Shown: positions 54,463-64,000 of the stretch, one piece after another
Numbering within the stretch: the stretch's first letter is position 1
How the letters are laid out: each line of letters starts with the position of its first letter
Assembly: GCF_041415945.1 (NCBI RefSeq)
Contig: NZ_JBGCUS010000001.1
Location: 744,001 to 808,000, forward strand
Source: Ancylobacter sp. IITR112
Lineage (GTDB): Bacteria > Pseudomonadota > Alphaproteobacteria > Rhizobiales > Xanthobacteraceae
Length of the DNA stretch: 64,000 nucleotides
Direction: 5' to 3'
The notes under the pieces: generated by a model
Told to the model about the DNA's origin: nothing
The model's input: the letters and a program-made list of their open reading frames with translations, nothing else
Database searches by the model: none
Position numbers and translations under genes: made by a program

Positions 54463-55662
54463 TCAGCATTCCTCGCAGGCGGCGTCGCCCGCGAGGTCGT
54501 CCGCCTCGACCAGCCCGCCCGCGCGCCGTTCCAGCGCCTGCGAGGCGACGCACAGGCCGAGCGCACCGACCGCCAGCGCCGCCCCGACCCAGGGCAGGTC
54601 CGCATAGCTGACGCCCAGCGTGATCGCCGCGCCGCCGATCCACGCGCCGGCGGCATTGCCGAGATTGAACGCGCCCTGATTGAGCGTCGAGGCGAGGTTG
54701 GGCGCGCCTTCCGCCGCGTCGACGACCCGCATCTGGATCGGCGGCACCACGGCGAACACCAGAATGCCCCAGACGAAGACGGTGGCGACCGTGGCGGCGG
54801 CGAAGCCGCTGAGGAAGACGAACGCCACCAGCACGGCGGCCAGCCCGATGAAGCTCGCCATCAGCGAGGGCATCAGCCGCCAGTCGGCCAGCCTGCCGCC
54901 GAGCAGATTGCCGATGGTGATGCCCACCCCGAACAGCAGCAGCACATAGGTGACGGCGTGCGGGGTGAAGCCGGTCACGTCGCGCAGCAGCGGGGCGATA
55001 TAGGTGAACACCGAGAACAGGCTGGCGGAGGCGAGCACGCTCATCAGCATGGTGAGGATCACCTGCGGGCGCTTCAGCACCGCGAATTCGCGCAGGATGT
55101 TACCGGCCGAATGGGGAATGTCGCGCGGCACCCACAAAGCGATCGCGCTGACCGCGAGAATGCCGATGAGCACCACCGCCCAGAAGGTGGAGCGCCAGCC
55201 GGCGGCCTGGCCGAGCGCGGTGCCGAGCGGCACGCCCAGCACATTGGCCAGCGTCAGCCCGGCAAACATCAGCGCGATGGCGCTGGCGCGCTGGTTCGCC
55301 GGCACGAGGTTCGCCGCCACCACCGCGCCGATGCCGAAAAAGGCGCCGTGGCAGAAGGCGGTGACGACGCGCGCGCCCATGAGGAACCAGTAGTCCGGCG
55401 CGATGGCGCAGAGGAAATTGCCCAGCACGAACATGCTGGCGAGGCCGATCAGAGTCGCCTTGCGCGGCAGGGAATTGGTGATGATGGCGACGATGGGCGC
55501 GCCCACCACCACGCCGAGCGCATAGCCCGTGACCAGCAGGCCGGCGGCGGGGATGCTGACCGAGAGATCGGCGGCGACCTCCGGCAGGAGACCCATGATG
55601 ACGAATTCGGTCGTGCCAATGCCGAAAGAGGCCATGGCGAGGGCCAACAGCGGAAGCTGCAT
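54463..55662 (-). CDS. MFS transporter (AraJ/YdhP-like)
   Basis: 399 residues, twelve membrane segments. LALAMASFGIGTTEFVIMGL is the start of the sugar/arabinose-efflux MFS group; GARVVTAFCHGAFFGIGAVV and GVPLGTALGQAAGWRSTFW are motif regions. Exporter of unknown substrate. The cytosolic C-tail is acidic and ends CEEC. A 16-bp direct repeat (GGTCAGCATTCCTCGC) lies across its stop at 54446-54478. Confidence 0.9.
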   Translation of the reverse strand: MQLPLLALAMASFGIGTTEFVIMGLLPEVAADLSVSIPAAGLLVTGYALGVVVGAPIVAIITNSLPRKATLIGLASMFVLGNFLCAIAPDYWFLMGARVVTAFCHGAFFGIGAVVAANLVPANQRASAIALMFAGLTLANVLGVPLGTALGQAAGWRSTFWAVVLIGILAVSAIALWVPRDIPHSAGNILREFAVLKRPQVILTMLMSVLASASLFSVFTYIAPLLRDVTGFTPHAVTYVLLLFGVGITIGNLLGGRLADWRLMPSLMASFIGLAAVLVAFVFLSGFAAATVATVFVWGILVFAVVPPIQMRVVDAAEGAPNLASTLNQGAFNLGNAAGAWIGGAAITLGVSYADLPWVGAALAVGALGLCVASQALERRAGGLVEADDLAGDAACEEC

Positions 55663-55802
55663 CGCGAAACGCTCTATGTCGAAAAAGGGTGTGTTGGCTG
55701 CTGTTTAGCAGCGCGATTCCGCCAATCCTATGCACGTTGTATTGCAGCGCAGCAACATCGCGGCGCGCGCGGCAGCCATGCGCAGGGCTGGAAGGGCCGG
55801 GA

Positions 55803-56849
55803 TCAGCCGCCGGTGAGGCTCATATGCCGGCGCACCGCCGGGGCCTGGCCGGGGCGGTCGATCACGAAATCGTGGCCCTTGGGCTTGCGGAAAATGGCGT
55901 CGTCTAGCGCGGCGTGTAGCGTCTCGTCGCTCTCGGAGGCGCGCAGGGGCGCGCGCAGATCGGCGGCGTCGTCCTGGCCGAGGCACATATAGAGCGTGCC
56001 GGTGCAGGTGACGCGGACGCGGTTGCAGCCCTCGCAGAAATTATGCGTCAGCGGGGTGATGAAGCCGAGCCGTCCGCCGGTTTCCTTTATCGAGACATAG
56101 CGCGCCGGGCCGCCGGTGCGGAACGGAATGTCTTCCAGCGTCCAGCGCTCGGCGAGGCGGGCGCGCACGGTGGAAAGGGGCAGATACTGGTCGATCCGCT
56201 CGGCGCCGGTTTCGCCCAGCGGCATCACCTCGATGAGCGAGAGGTCCATGCCGCGCCCATGCGCCCATTCGATCAGGCCGGGAATCTCGTCCTCATTCTC
56301 GCCGGCCAGCGCCACGGCATTGAGCTTCACATGCAGCCCGGCCTGCTGCGCCGCGTCGATGCCGGCGAGCACCTTGGACAGGTCGCCCCAGCGGGTGAGC
56401 GCGCGGAAACGGTCGGGGTCCAGCGTGTCGAGCGAGACATTGATGCGCTTGACCCCGCAATCGGCGAGCTCGCGCGCGAAGCGGGCAAGCTGCGAGCCAT
56501 TGGTGGTCAGGGTGAGTTCTTCCAGCGCGCCGGAATCGAGATGCCGGCCCAGCGAGCGGAACAGGGTCATCACATCGCGGCGCACCAGCGGTTCGCCGCC
56601 GGTGAGGCGAAGCTTCTTCACGCCGCGCGCGACGAAGGCGGAGCACAGGCGGTCCAGCTCCTCCAGCGTCAGCAATTCCGGCTTGGGCAGGAAGGTCATG
56701 TGCTCGGCCATGCAGTACACGCAGCGGAAGTCGCAGCGGTCGGTGACCGAGACGCGCAGATAGGTGACGGCGCGGCCGAAAGTGTCGACGAGCGGCGCAC
56801 GCGGGGTCTCGCGCTGAAAACGGTCGATGACGGCTTCGCTGGTGCTCAC
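55803..56849 (-). CDS. moaA: GTP 3',8-cyclase MoaA
   Basis: 348 residues. Radical-SAM cluster CDFRCVYC (about 39-46), [20 protein letters not shown], and the second cluster [20 protein letters not shown]; ends in the Gly-Gly tail needed for activity (SLTGG). First step of molybdenum cofactor synthesis. No other moa gene adjoins it; no Moco riboswitch was seen upstream. Confidence 0.97.
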   Translation of the reverse strand: MSTSEAVIDRFQRETPRAPLVDTFGRAVTYLRVSVTDRCDFRCVYCMAEHMTFLPKPELLTLEELDRLCSAFVARGVKKLRLTGGEPLVRRDVMTLFRSLGRHLDSGALEELTLTTNGSQLARFARELADCGVKRINVSLDTLDPDRFRALTRWGDLSKVLAGIDAAQQAGLHVKLNAVALAGENEDEIPGLIEWAHGRGMDLSLIEVMPLGETGAERIDQYLPLSTVRARLAERWTLEDIPFRTGGPARYVSIKETGGRLGFITPLTHNFCEGCNRVRVTCTGTLYMCLGQDDAADLRAPLRASESDETLHAALDDAIFRKPKGHDFVIDRPGQAPAVRRHMSLTGG

Positions 56850-57059
56850 GCAGTCGCTCCCGCGCCGAAGGGCGCTGTTTCTTGCGTCTATTTCTAAAGG
56901 CCGGTGCCGGGCCTGCCAAGCCGCGCCACCCTATCGGGCGATAGCCTAACCCATTCGTGACACGGTCATTGCGCAAGTGCCCGCCCCGGACGGGGAGGGG
57001 ATTGGCGAAGCCCCGCGCTCTGTCTATGTGGGGAGAAACGCCAGGAGAGGAAGACGCCC

Positions 57060-57446
57060 GTGACCGACGCCGTCCATTGGCCGACCGAGATCAAGGTGCA
57101 CAAGGACCGCCGTGTGCTCACCATCGCCTTCGAGGGCGGGGCGAGCTACGCGCTGCCGGCCGAATTGCTGCGGGTGGAAAGCCCCTCCGCCGAGGTGCAG
57201 GGCCATTCGCCGGCGGACCGCCAGTTGGTCGCGGGCAAGCGCGAGGTCCGCATCACCGAGGCGATCCCGGTGGGCAATTACGCCGTGCGGCTGATCTTCG
57301 ATGACGGCCATTCCACCGGTATCTACACCTGGGACTGGCTGTATGAACTCGGCCGCGACCAGGAGGCGCGGTACAAGCGCTATCTGCAGGAACTGGCGGC
57401 GAAGAATCTCTCGCGCGACGCCCCCGGCACGGTGCGCCGGCACTGA
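57060..57446 (+). CDS. DUF971 protein
   Basis: 128 residues; GTG start. PTEIKVHKDRRVLTIAFEGG, then SYALPAELLRVESPSAEVQG and HSTGIYTWDWLYELGRDQEA define the DUF971 (gamma-butyrobetaine hydroxylase N-terminal-like) family, small stand-alone proteins often near Fe-S assembly or moaA genes. The domain binds zinc in eukaryotic relatives, but the cysteines are absent here. Divergent from moaA. Confidence 0.93.
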   Translation: MTDAVHWPTEIKVHKDRRVLTIAFEGGASYALPAELLRVESPSAEVQGHSPADRQLVAGKREVRITEAIPVGNYAVRLIFDDGHSTGIYTWDWLYELGRDQEARYKRYLQELAAKNLSRDAPGTVRRH

Positions 57447-57552
57447 GCCATCGCGCTCCCGCTGGGCTCATCCCGGCTCGCCGCCTTCGGGTCGGCCGGG
57501 ATGAGGATGAACGGGCATGCCGAACGGCCGTTGATGACCGTCCGGTGCGGGG

Positions 57553-58146
57553 TCAGTTCAGCACGACCACCATGGTGCCGACGCTGACGCGCTCATAGAG
57601 ATCGGTCACGTCGTCATTGGTCATGCGGAAGCAGCCGGAGGACACCGCCTGGCCGATCGTCTCCGGCTCATTGGAGCCATGGATGCGGTACAGCGACGAG
57701 CCGAGATAGAGCGCGCGGGCGCCGAGCGGGTTGTCGATGCCGCCGGGCATGTAGCGCGGCAGGTCGGGGCGGCGCTGCAGCATCTGCGGCGGCGGGGTCC
57801 AGCCCGGCCATTCGGCCTTGCGGGTTATGGTCTTCACCCCGCCCCAGCGGAAGCCGTCGCGGCCGACGCCGATGCCGTATTTCAGCGCCGTGCCATTGGG
57901 CTGCACCAGATAGAGCCGGCGCTCGGCGGTGTTCACCACGATGGTGCCGGGCTTGTACTTGCCGCTATAGGGCACCACCTGCCGGCGGATCGACGAGTAG
58001 CCCTTGACCGGCCCGTTGCCGAAATTCGACGGCCGCGGGAAGAAGCTGAAGAAGGAGGGCGTGCTCGCGCTCTGCGCCATCGCCGGTACGCTGGCGGCCG
58101 CGATCACGGCGCCCAGCGCCAGCGCGGCCAGTGTCTTCAATCGCAT
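57553..58146 (-). CDS. L,D-transpeptidase (YkuD)
   Basis: 197 residues; ATG at 58146 with GGGG at 6 bases. Signal peptide about 1-25 (AMA/QSA). Catalytic motif IHGSNEPETIGQAVSSGCFR with His and nucleophile Cys, preceded by the IVVNTAERRLYLV strand. Periplasmic enzyme that makes 3-3 peptidoglycan crosslinks or attaches outer-membrane proteins to the wall, as known in Hyphomicrobiales. Confidence 0.95.
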   Translation of the reverse strand: MRLKTLAALALGAVIAAASVPAMAQSASTPSFFSFFPRPSNFGNGPVKGYSSIRRQVVPYSGKYKPGTIVVNTAERRLYLVQPNGTALKYGIGVGRDGFRWGGVKTITRKAEWPGWTPPPQMLQRRPDLPRYMPGGIDNPLGARALYLGSSLYRIHGSNEPETIGQAVSSGCFRMTNDDVTDLYERVSVGTMVVVLN

Positions 58147-58299
58147 GTCAGGCCCCATCAGATGTTCATCGCGCCGCCCGGCGGCACGAAGCGCGCGGGG
58201 CGGCGCCGGCAGTATGCGGCGAAAAAGCGGTGATCGCCTTGTCCAAGCGGGCGTCGCCGCACTTTGCCCCGGCCCTATGGCAGGAAAGCCACAGCCGGC

Positions 58300-60180
58300 T
58301 CAGCGCGGGGCGTCGCCGAAGATCAGCCGGCTGACCGGCCGGCCGAAGAAGCGGGCGCCGGCCATGGTGAAATGCGAGCTGTCATGCTGCAGCGGCTCGC
58401 CCTTCACCATCAGCGGGCAGTCATCGGTGCCGCAGGCGGCATCGAACACCGAGATATAGGTGACGCCCGGCAGGGCGGCGAAATGCGCGCCGAGGTTTTT
58501 GTCCGCCACCCGCGCGCCCGGCAGGGCGTCGCCGCCCGCCAGTGTCGACGGGTTGCCGGCCAAGACGCGGCGGGCCAGCAGCTTGGGCACCGCGTCGCGA
58601 TAGAGCGGCACCGGCCCCACCACCACCACCCTGATGCCCTCGCGCACGAATTGCGCGATCGCGGCGTCGATCTCCGGTCCCGTCGCGTTGAGACCGCCGA
58701 GCACGAGTATGTCGGGCTTGTGCTGCTCGATCCATGTGCGGGCGAACAGGTTCATCTCGCTGCAATAGGGCACGAAACGGGAATAGCGCTCGCTGAGCGG
58801 GGCGCAGGCGGCGCCGGTGATCTGCCCGACCGCATAGCCGCGCGCCTCGCCCGCCTCGATGATGGCGGTGATGAAATGGGCGATATGGCTGCTGCCCCAG
58901 ACCATGACCGAGGGATGCGTGGTCGGCAGGCATTCCGGCTTCACCGCGAAACCGGCCTGGAAGAAGGGGATGAAGCACACGCCCTGCCGGAACACCGGGT
59001 CGCCATTGTAGAAGGAATAGGCGGCGAGGCGCTGCGCCTCGGGCGGCAGGCGCTGCGGCAGGCCGCGCGTGGCGATGGTCGTCTGGGCGAAGGCCGCCAG
59101 CGCCAGCGTGCCGGCGACCGTGCCGCCGACCAGCACCTTGCGGCTGAACAGGCGGCGGTTGAGCCGCACCGGCTGCTCGACGAAGCGCCAGGACAGATAG
59201 CCCAGCAGCAGCGCCAGCGTCACCCCGCCAATGAGGAAGGGCAGCGGCGCCACCGGCCCCAGCCACTCCTTGCCGAGTGCGACGATGGGCCAGTGAACCA
59301 GATAGAGCGAATAGGAGATCTTGCCGACGAAGACCATCGGCCGGCTGCCGACCAGCCGCGTCGCCAGTGTCTGCGCGCCTTCCCCGCCCCAGATCACCAG
59401 CGCCGCGCCGATGCAGGGGGTGAGCGCGCGCAGGCCCGGGAAGGGCGTGCTCGATTTGAGGATCAGCATCGTGCCGAGAATCATCGCGCAGCCGCCCAGC
59501 ACCGCCGCCAGGCACTCGCCCGGCTTCTGCGAGAAGCGCATGCCGGGCAGCGCCAGCGCCGCGCCGATCAGCATCTCGAAGGCGCGGAAGGGCAGCAGGA
59601 AATAGGCGGCGGCGGGATCGCGCATCAGCATGAACTGGCTGGCGGTCAGCGAGACGAGGATCAGCGCCGGCACCGTCCACACCAGCGCCCGGCGGCCGAA
59701 ACGGTGCAGCACAAGCACCAGCGCGGGAAAGATGAGATAGAACTGCTCTTCCACCGCCAGCGACCAATAATGCAGCAGCGGCATTTCCTGCGCCGCAGGG
59801 GCGAAATAGTCGGTGCGCTGGTAGAAGAAGATATTGCCGACGGCGAACACCGACCACAGCACCGAGCGGCCGAAGATCAGCATCTGATAGGGCAGCAGGA
59901 TCAGCGCGGCGGCGACAGCGGTGACGGCGGTGACCGCCAGGAAGGCCGGCGCGATGCGGCGGATGCGCCGCTCATAGAAGCCGAGCAGCGAGAAGCTCCC
60001 ATCGGCCACATCGCTATAGAGCGACTTGGAGATGAGATAGCCGGATATGACGAAGAACACGTCGACGCCGACAAAGCCGCCGGGCAGCCACTTCGCGCCG
60101 AAATGATAGAGCACCACGCCGAGCACGGCGATGGCGCGCAGGCCGTCAATATGGGCGCGGTAACGCAGGGAGTGGTGCAC
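58300..60180 (-). CDS. acyltransferase-3/SGNH (OatA-like) protein, first paralogue
   Basis: 626 residues. The N-terminal acyltransferase-3 domain (about ten membrane segments) has YRAHIDGLRAIAVLGVVLYH and GFVGVDVFFVISGYLI. The C-terminal periplasmic SGNH domain has MVWGSSHIAHF and the DSSHFTMAGARF Asp-His. Such proteins pass acetyl groups across the membrane onto cell-surface glycans (O-antigen, capsule, peptidoglycan). About 200 bp downstream of a close paralogue on the same strand. Confidence 0.93.
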   Translation of the reverse strand: MHHSLRYRAHIDGLRAIAVLGVVLYHFGAKWLPGGFVGVDVFFVISGYLISKSLYSDVADGSFSLLGFYERRIRRIAPAFLAVTAVTAVAAALILLPYQMLIFGRSVLWSVFAVGNIFFYQRTDYFAPAAQEMPLLHYWSLAVEEQFYLIFPALVLVLHRFGRRALVWTVPALILVSLTASQFMLMRDPAAAYFLLPFRAFEMLIGAALALPGMRFSQKPGECLAAVLGGCAMILGTMLILKSSTPFPGLRALTPCIGAALVIWGGEGAQTLATRLVGSRPMVFVGKISYSLYLVHWPIVALGKEWLGPVAPLPFLIGGVTLALLLGYLSWRFVEQPVRLNRRLFSRKVLVGGTVAGTLALAAFAQTTIATRGLPQRLPPEAQRLAAYSFYNGDPVFRQGVCFIPFFQAGFAVKPECLPTTHPSVMVWGSSHIAHFITAIIEAGEARGYAVGQITGAACAPLSERYSRFVPYCSEMNLFARTWIEQHKPDILVLGGLNATGPEIDAAIAQFVREGIRVVVVGPVPLYRDAVPKLLARRVLAGNPSTLAGGDALPGARVADKNLGAHFAALPGVTYISVFDAACGTDDCPLMVKGEPLQHDSSHFTMAGARFFGRPVSRLIFGDAPR

Positions 60181-60376
60181 GGAAGACCATCGGCTGGTTA
60201 GGAAGGCGGGAGGGAGCGGGCTGGCCGGGCCAACCTTGCGAGTATGAACATTGCCGGACCGGCCGGCACCGGCGCGCTCTCGCTGGCCGGCGATCTGGGC
60301 GCGGGTGTGGCGCGGCCGCCATAGGCGCGGCCCAGGGGGCGGAACTGATGGCGGGCGGGGCTCATTGTGGCGCGGC

Positions 60377-62278
60377 TCATTGTGGCGGGGCCACGCTGGG
60401 GCTGTCGCCGAAGATCAGTGCCCCGAGCCGCTCGCCATAATAGGCGACGCCCTCGCGGGTGAAATGGTTGGCGTCGAACTGCAGCGGCACGCCGTCGAGC
60501 ATGATCGGGCAATTGCTGTCCGGGCACATGGTGGCGAGCACCGAGATGAACTCGACATTCGGATTGCCGGCGAAATGCTCACGCATCAGCCGATCGGCGC
60601 GGCGCGTGCCGTCGGTGAGGTCGTCATCGGCGAGGCGGCTCGGCTGGTCGCGGTACAGGCGCTCGGCCAGGATTTCCGGCACCGGGCGGCGGAACTGCGG
60701 CACCGGCCCGAGCAGGATGACGCGGATGCCGGCCGCGTGCAGCTTTGCGAGATCGGCGTCGAGCTGGCGGAAATGCTCGGGCGAGACCAGCGTGTCGCCG
60801 CCGAGCACGAGAATGTTCGGCCGGTGCTCCAGCAGCCAGTCGAAGGCGAAGCGGTTCAGCCGGTCGCACATCGGCGCGAAGGAGGACTGCACCAGCGGCA
60901 GGCAGGCGGCGGCGGTCATCTGCCCCACCGCATAGCCATGCGCCTTGCCGATCGGTTCCAGCGCGCCGATGAACTGGGCGACATGGCTGCTGCCCCACAG
61001 GACGAGGCTCGGATGCGTCTGCGGCAGGCATTCCGGCGCCGGCGCCTCGCGCGGGCGGTTGCCGTTGATGAAGCAGGTGCCGTCGCGCACCACCTCGCGG
61101 AAGGGGTAGCGCGTATAGGCGAGCACGCGCTGGATTTCCGGCGACAGCCGGCCGGGAAAGCCGCGCGTGTCGGACGCCGCCGTGCCGAAGGCGATGAGCA
61201 GCGCGCCGCCGGCGGCCGTGCCGGCGAAAATCCACCGGCGGGTGAACAGCGCCCGCTGCTGCCGCACCGGCTGTTCCACGAAGCGCCAGCAGAGCCAGCC
61301 GAGCAGGGTCGACAACGCAACGCCGCCGATCAGAAAGGCCGGGGCCGGCAGGTTCGGCAGCAGCGAACGGGCAAAGACCACGATCGGCCAGTGGACGAGA
61401 TAGAGCGAATAGGAGATGGCGCCGAAGAAGACCAGCGGCCCCACCCCCATGAGCCGCGCCGGCAGGCTCGTCACCCGCTCCCCGCCCCAGATCGCCAGCG
61501 CCGTCCCCAAGCAGGGCACAAGCGCCAGCAGGCCGGGAAAGGGCATGTGCTCGGTGATGAATGCCATGCCGGCGAGGATGAGTGCGAGCCCCGCCGCCAT
61601 CGCCGCGCCGCCGGCCTTCGGGCTTTCGGGAAAGCGCATCCCCGGCAGGGCAAGCGCGGCACCGATCAGCAGTTCGAAGGCGCGGAACGGCAGCAGGTAG
61701 AACGCCGCCGCCGGGTTGAACGGGCGTATGATCTCGCAGGCGAGGAGCGAGAGCACGAGCAGGCCGAGCACCAGCTTTCCCCGCGCCTGCGGCGCGAGGC
61801 GGGCAATGAGCAGGAGCAGGCCCGGGAACAGGAAATAGAACTGTTCCTCCACCCCCAGCGACCAGTAGTGCAGCAGCGGCGTCTCTTCCGCCGAGGGGCC
61901 GAAATAGTCGGTGCGCAGATAGAAATAGACATTGCCGAAGGCCAGCACCGCCCAGATCAGCGAGCGGCCATAGGTCATCAACTGGTTGGGGAAGAAGATC
62001 AGGAAGGCGCACAGGCTGGTGGCCGCCGTCACCGCGAAGAAGGCCGGCGCGATGCGCCGCATCCGCCGCTCATAGAAGCCGAGGATGGAGAAACTGCCGG
62101 CATCCACATCGGCATAAAGCGACTTGGCGATGAGGAAGCCGGAAATGACGAAGAACACATCGACGCCGATGAAGCCGCCCGGCAGCCAGTGCGCGCCGAA
62201 ATGGAACAGCACCACGCCGAGCACGGCGATGGCGCGCAGTCCGTCAATATGGGCGCGGTAGCGCAGAGGGTGGTGCAC
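60377..62278 (-). CDS. acyltransferase-3/SGNH protein, second paralogue
   Basis: 633 residues, the same domain order and colinear with the gene at 58300: YRAHIDGLRAIAVLGVVLFH, GFIGVDVFFVISGFLI, LWGSSHVAQF and DANHFTREGVAYYG. The first 60 residues are almost identical between the paralogues while the SGNH domains differ more, as if acceptor specificity had diverged. With the sulfotransferase-like gene next to it this suggests a locus decorating a surface polysaccharide. Confidence 0.93.
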   Translation of the reverse strand: MHHPLRYRAHIDGLRAIAVLGVVLFHFGAHWLPGGFIGVDVFFVISGFLIAKSLYADVDAGSFSILGFYERRMRRIAPAFFAVTAATSLCAFLIFFPNQLMTYGRSLIWAVLAFGNVYFYLRTDYFGPSAEETPLLHYWSLGVEEQFYFLFPGLLLLIARLAPQARGKLVLGLLVLSLLACEIIRPFNPAAAFYLLPFRAFELLIGAALALPGMRFPESPKAGGAAMAAGLALILAGMAFITEHMPFPGLLALVPCLGTALAIWGGERVTSLPARLMGVGPLVFFGAISYSLYLVHWPIVVFARSLLPNLPAPAFLIGGVALSTLLGWLCWRFVEQPVRQQRALFTRRWIFAGTAAGGALLIAFGTAASDTRGFPGRLSPEIQRVLAYTRYPFREVVRDGTCFINGNRPREAPAPECLPQTHPSLVLWGSSHVAQFIGALEPIGKAHGYAVGQMTAAACLPLVQSSFAPMCDRLNRFAFDWLLEHRPNILVLGGDTLVSPEHFRQLDADLAKLHAAGIRVILLGPVPQFRRPVPEILAERLYRDQPSRLADDDLTDGTRRADRLMREHFAGNPNVEFISVLATMCPDSNCPIMLDGVPLQFDANHFTREGVAYYGERLGALIFGDSPSVAPPQ

Positions 62279-62474
62279 GGAAGCGGCAGGCCTTCGAACA
62301 GGAGGCGACGTTTCGTCGCCGGAGCGGACCGTTTACGCCAAGCGGGCGCCGGCTGGCCATATGGTTTGTGGCTGGACACGGCCGGCGGAGGCCACCTAAC
62401 CTGCGGTCAAACGGTCTTCACGTACCGCGCCATAGGCTTTTGCGGCAGAAAGAGACCGCGGGAGGAGGACAGGC

Positions 62475-63344
62475 ATGCATTGGCCGACGCAGGGCCCCAA
62501 GCTCGTCTTCACCCACATTCCGAAATCCGCCGGCACCTCGCTGCGCCACGCGCTGCGCGCGGCGCTCCAGGCCGAGCGGGTGGCGGACGGGTTCGACCGC
62601 TCGCTCTATGGCGGTTTCAGCGGCTTTCATGCGTTCGGGCCGGAGGCGCGGGCGACGACGGCCCTGAGCTTGGAGGAACTGCCGGCGGCGCCCGACATCG
62701 TCATCGGCCATTATGCCGCGAGCACCACCCGCGCGCGCTATCCCCAGGCGCCGCATATGACCGTGCTGCGCGAGGCGCGCGCGCGGGCGCTCTCGCTCTG
62801 GATCTACTGGCGCAGCGTGCCGCCGGCCGCTCTCGCCGGCTGGGGCGGGTGGGGGCGCTATGTCGCCAGGGCCACCGCCCCGCTCGCGGACTTTTTGAGC
62901 GATCGGGAGGTTGCCGCGCAGACCGACAATGTCGGGCTGCGCCTGCTGCTCTGGCCGCATCCGCTGATCCCCGACAGCGGCTTCATCGCGGAAAAGGACG
63001 ACGCGCCGCTGCTGGCGCTGGCCAAGGGGGTGCTCGATTCCTTCGATTTCGTCGATGTGATCGAAAATCCGCGCTTCGAATCGCGGCTGGCGGGCTGGGT
63101 GGGCGGCGGGTTGCGGCTGGAGCGGCTGAACGAGAGTCTCCCGGTGCCGGCGGAATTGAGCGTGCCGCTGGCGCAGATGCTCACGCCCGAGGCGATGGCA
63201 GCGCTGGCGCAGCGTTCGCGTCTCGACGATGTTCTCTGGCGCCATGTGGCGCGCCTTCATCTGCCGGCGGAGCGGATCGAGGCGGTGCGGGAGGCCGCCT
63301 ATGCCGCCGCCATCGCCCGCCACGCGCTGCTGATGGCGGGCTGA
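62475..63344 (+). CDS. sulfotransferase-like protein
   Basis: 289 residues. VFTHIPKSAGTSLRHAL near the start is the PAPS 5'-phosphosulfate loop of the sulfotransferase-2/3 families, and HMTVLREARARALSLWIYW corresponds to the 3'-phosphate-binding R...S region, though the typical RxPxxR is changed to REARAR. Probable transfer of sulfate to a glycan; the acceptor is unknown. Divergent from the acyltransferase pair. Confidence 0.78.
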   Translation: MHWPTQGPKLVFTHIPKSAGTSLRHALRAALQAERVADGFDRSLYGGFSGFHAFGPEARATTALSLEELPAAPDIVIGHYAASTTRARYPQAPHMTVLREARARALSLWIYWRSVPPAALAGWGGWGRYVARATAPLADFLSDREVAAQTDNVGLRLLLWPHPLIPDSGFIAEKDDAPLLALAKGVLDSFDFVDVIENPRFESRLAGWVGGGLRLERLNESLPVPAELSVPLAQMLTPEAMAALAQRSRLDDVLWRHVARLHLPAERIEAVREAAYAAAIARHALLMAG

Positions 63345-63348
63345 GCGC

Positions 63349-64000
63349 TCACAGAAGCGAAAGCTGCGCCGCCCCGGCCGCGCCTTGCGCCGCCGGCGGG
63401 TCCTCCTTCGCTGCGCCCCGGGCGACGATGACGAGCTTAGTGTCAGGGAGCGGGCGCTGCAGCGCCTTGGCCTCGCTCCACGGCGCGCGCAGCCAGGTCT
63501 CCCGCTCCTCGGCGGTGGTGAGAATCACCGGCATCGCCTTGGGGTGGATCGGCTCGACCACGCCATTGGGGGCGCAGGTGAGAAAGCCGAACAATTCGTG
63601 CTGCCCTTCCACCGGCGCGGCCTTGGTGCCGCGCGTGCCGCTCCAGCGGGTCCACAGCCCGGCGAAGAAGGCGAGCGGCCGGCTCTCATCGAGCGCGAAC
63701 CACACCACATCCTTGCGGCCGGTGGCCGGGTTCGGCACCGGTGCATATTCGGAAAAGCTGGTGAAGGGCACGAGGCAGCGATGCGCCGGCCCGCTCCACG
63801 CCCGCCAGTGCGGCGAGGCGAGGTTGCGGATATTCGTCACCGGCGGCCCGCCTATGGTGGGCGGCGAGGGCATGCCCCAGCGCGCCAGCGCCAGTTCACG
63901 CACGCCGTCTTCGCCGCTGCGGACGATGGGGGCGGGGTAATCGGGAAAGATGCCCGGCTGCGGCGGCAGATTGCCGGCGAGATTGCGCAGCGTGCCGACG
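63349..64000 (-). CDS. SOS response-associated peptidase (SRAP/YedK-like), N-terminus outside the window
   Basis: The frame is open to the window edge, giving about 216 C-terminal residues. [58 protein letters not shown] (with the catalytic His) belong to the SRAP family, which crosslinks to abasic sites in single-stranded DNA through Cys2. That cysteine is not visible here. Convergent with the sulfotransferase-like gene, 4 bp apart. Confidence 0.92.
   Translation of the reverse strand, partial: VGTLRNLAGNLPPQPGIFPDYPAPIVRSGEDGVRELALARWGMPSPPTIGGPPVTNIRNLASPHWRAWSGPAHRCLVPFTSFSEYAPVPNPATGRKDVVWFALDESRPLAFFAGLWTRWSGTRGTKAAPVEGQHELFGFLTCAPNGVVEPIHPKAMPVILTTAEERETWLRAPWSEAKALQRPLPDTKLVIVARGAAKEDPPAAQGAAGAAQLSLL

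Noticed and set aside
54446..54478. 16-bp direct repeat across the MFS gene stop as a mobile-element footprint
   Set aside because: Too short, no flanking element; a simple local duplication is sufficient.
56850..57059. Molybdenum-cofactor riboswitch upstream of moaA
   Set aside because: No recognisable conserved elements; the leader is short and the element is rare in alphaproteobacteria.
60251..63940. A 1229-codon open frame on the plus strand opposite the acyltransferase genes
   Set aside because: It is a compositional shadow in high-GC DNA: Arg/Ala/Gly-rich low-complexity protein without domains, fully antisense to well-supported genes. The same applies to long frames at 58264-60201, 29868-31781, 42519-44378 (upstream of the bluB start) and 48968-50974.

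Overview
The window is high-GC DNA with the gene set of an alphaproteobacterium. A member of the Hyphomicrobiales, Xanthobacteraceae-like (Ancylobacter/Starkeya type), is my inference from RegB/RegA, a TIGR02281-type aspartic protease, bluB/cobS/cobT, several EcfG-type promoters and rhizobial-style extragenic palindromes. No rRNA, tRNA or CRISPR array was found.

Layout. 1-14.4 kb is host chromosome: the end of a hydantoinase/dihydropyrimidinase, a small membrane-tail protein, a secreted endonuclease/exonuclease/phosphatase-domain autotransporter with a DeoR regulator, Mn catalase, a DUF2934 protein, topoisomerase IB, an HPP-CBS membrane protein, an NsrR-like regulator divergent from a reductase-PAS fusion, a small P-loop protein, a decayed ccoN fragment, and the RegB/RegA redox two-component system. 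Four sequences matching the general-stress sigma factor promoter (GGAAC-N16/17-CGTT or GTT) precede the small membrane protein, the Mn catalase, the DUF2934 gene and the topoisomerase gene, so this block looks like a general-stress cluster.

14.8-38.9 kb is a genomic island of about 24 kb inserted in the 5' end of dusA. A 12-bp core (14799-14810 and 38895-38906) lies inside two versions of the dusA start; the element supplied the present dusA 5' end, and an integrase gene with an early frameshift sits beside it. Upstream of the left dusA fragment is a relic of a second, related integrase, so the site appears to have been used more than once. The island carries three copies of one IS3-family element, a damaged catabolic cluster (amidase with frameshift, M24 peptidase and maleate-isomerase-like gene cut by IS copies, two GntR regulators), HigBA and VapC/FitA-type toxin-antitoxin pairs with palindromic operators, a plasmid/ICE-like module (DUF736, DUF2493, Toprim, ParB-like, DUF932) and a complete type III restriction-modification pair whose methylase has an AT-richer central specificity region.

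38.9-64 kb is host chromosome again: dusA, a TauE/SafE permease, an aspartic protease with a DUF1289 gene, lower-ligand cobalamin genes (bluB-cobS divergent from cobT), a thermonuclease, a uracil-DNA-glycosylase-family protein, a polar amino-acid ABC transporter without its ATPase, Mrp/ApbC, a PEP-mutase-family enzyme, two tandem TRAP solute receptors, DMT and MFS transporters, moaA, DUF971, an L,D-transpeptidase, two tandem acyltransferase-3/SGNH proteins, a sulfotransferase-like protein and the end of an SRAP peptidase.
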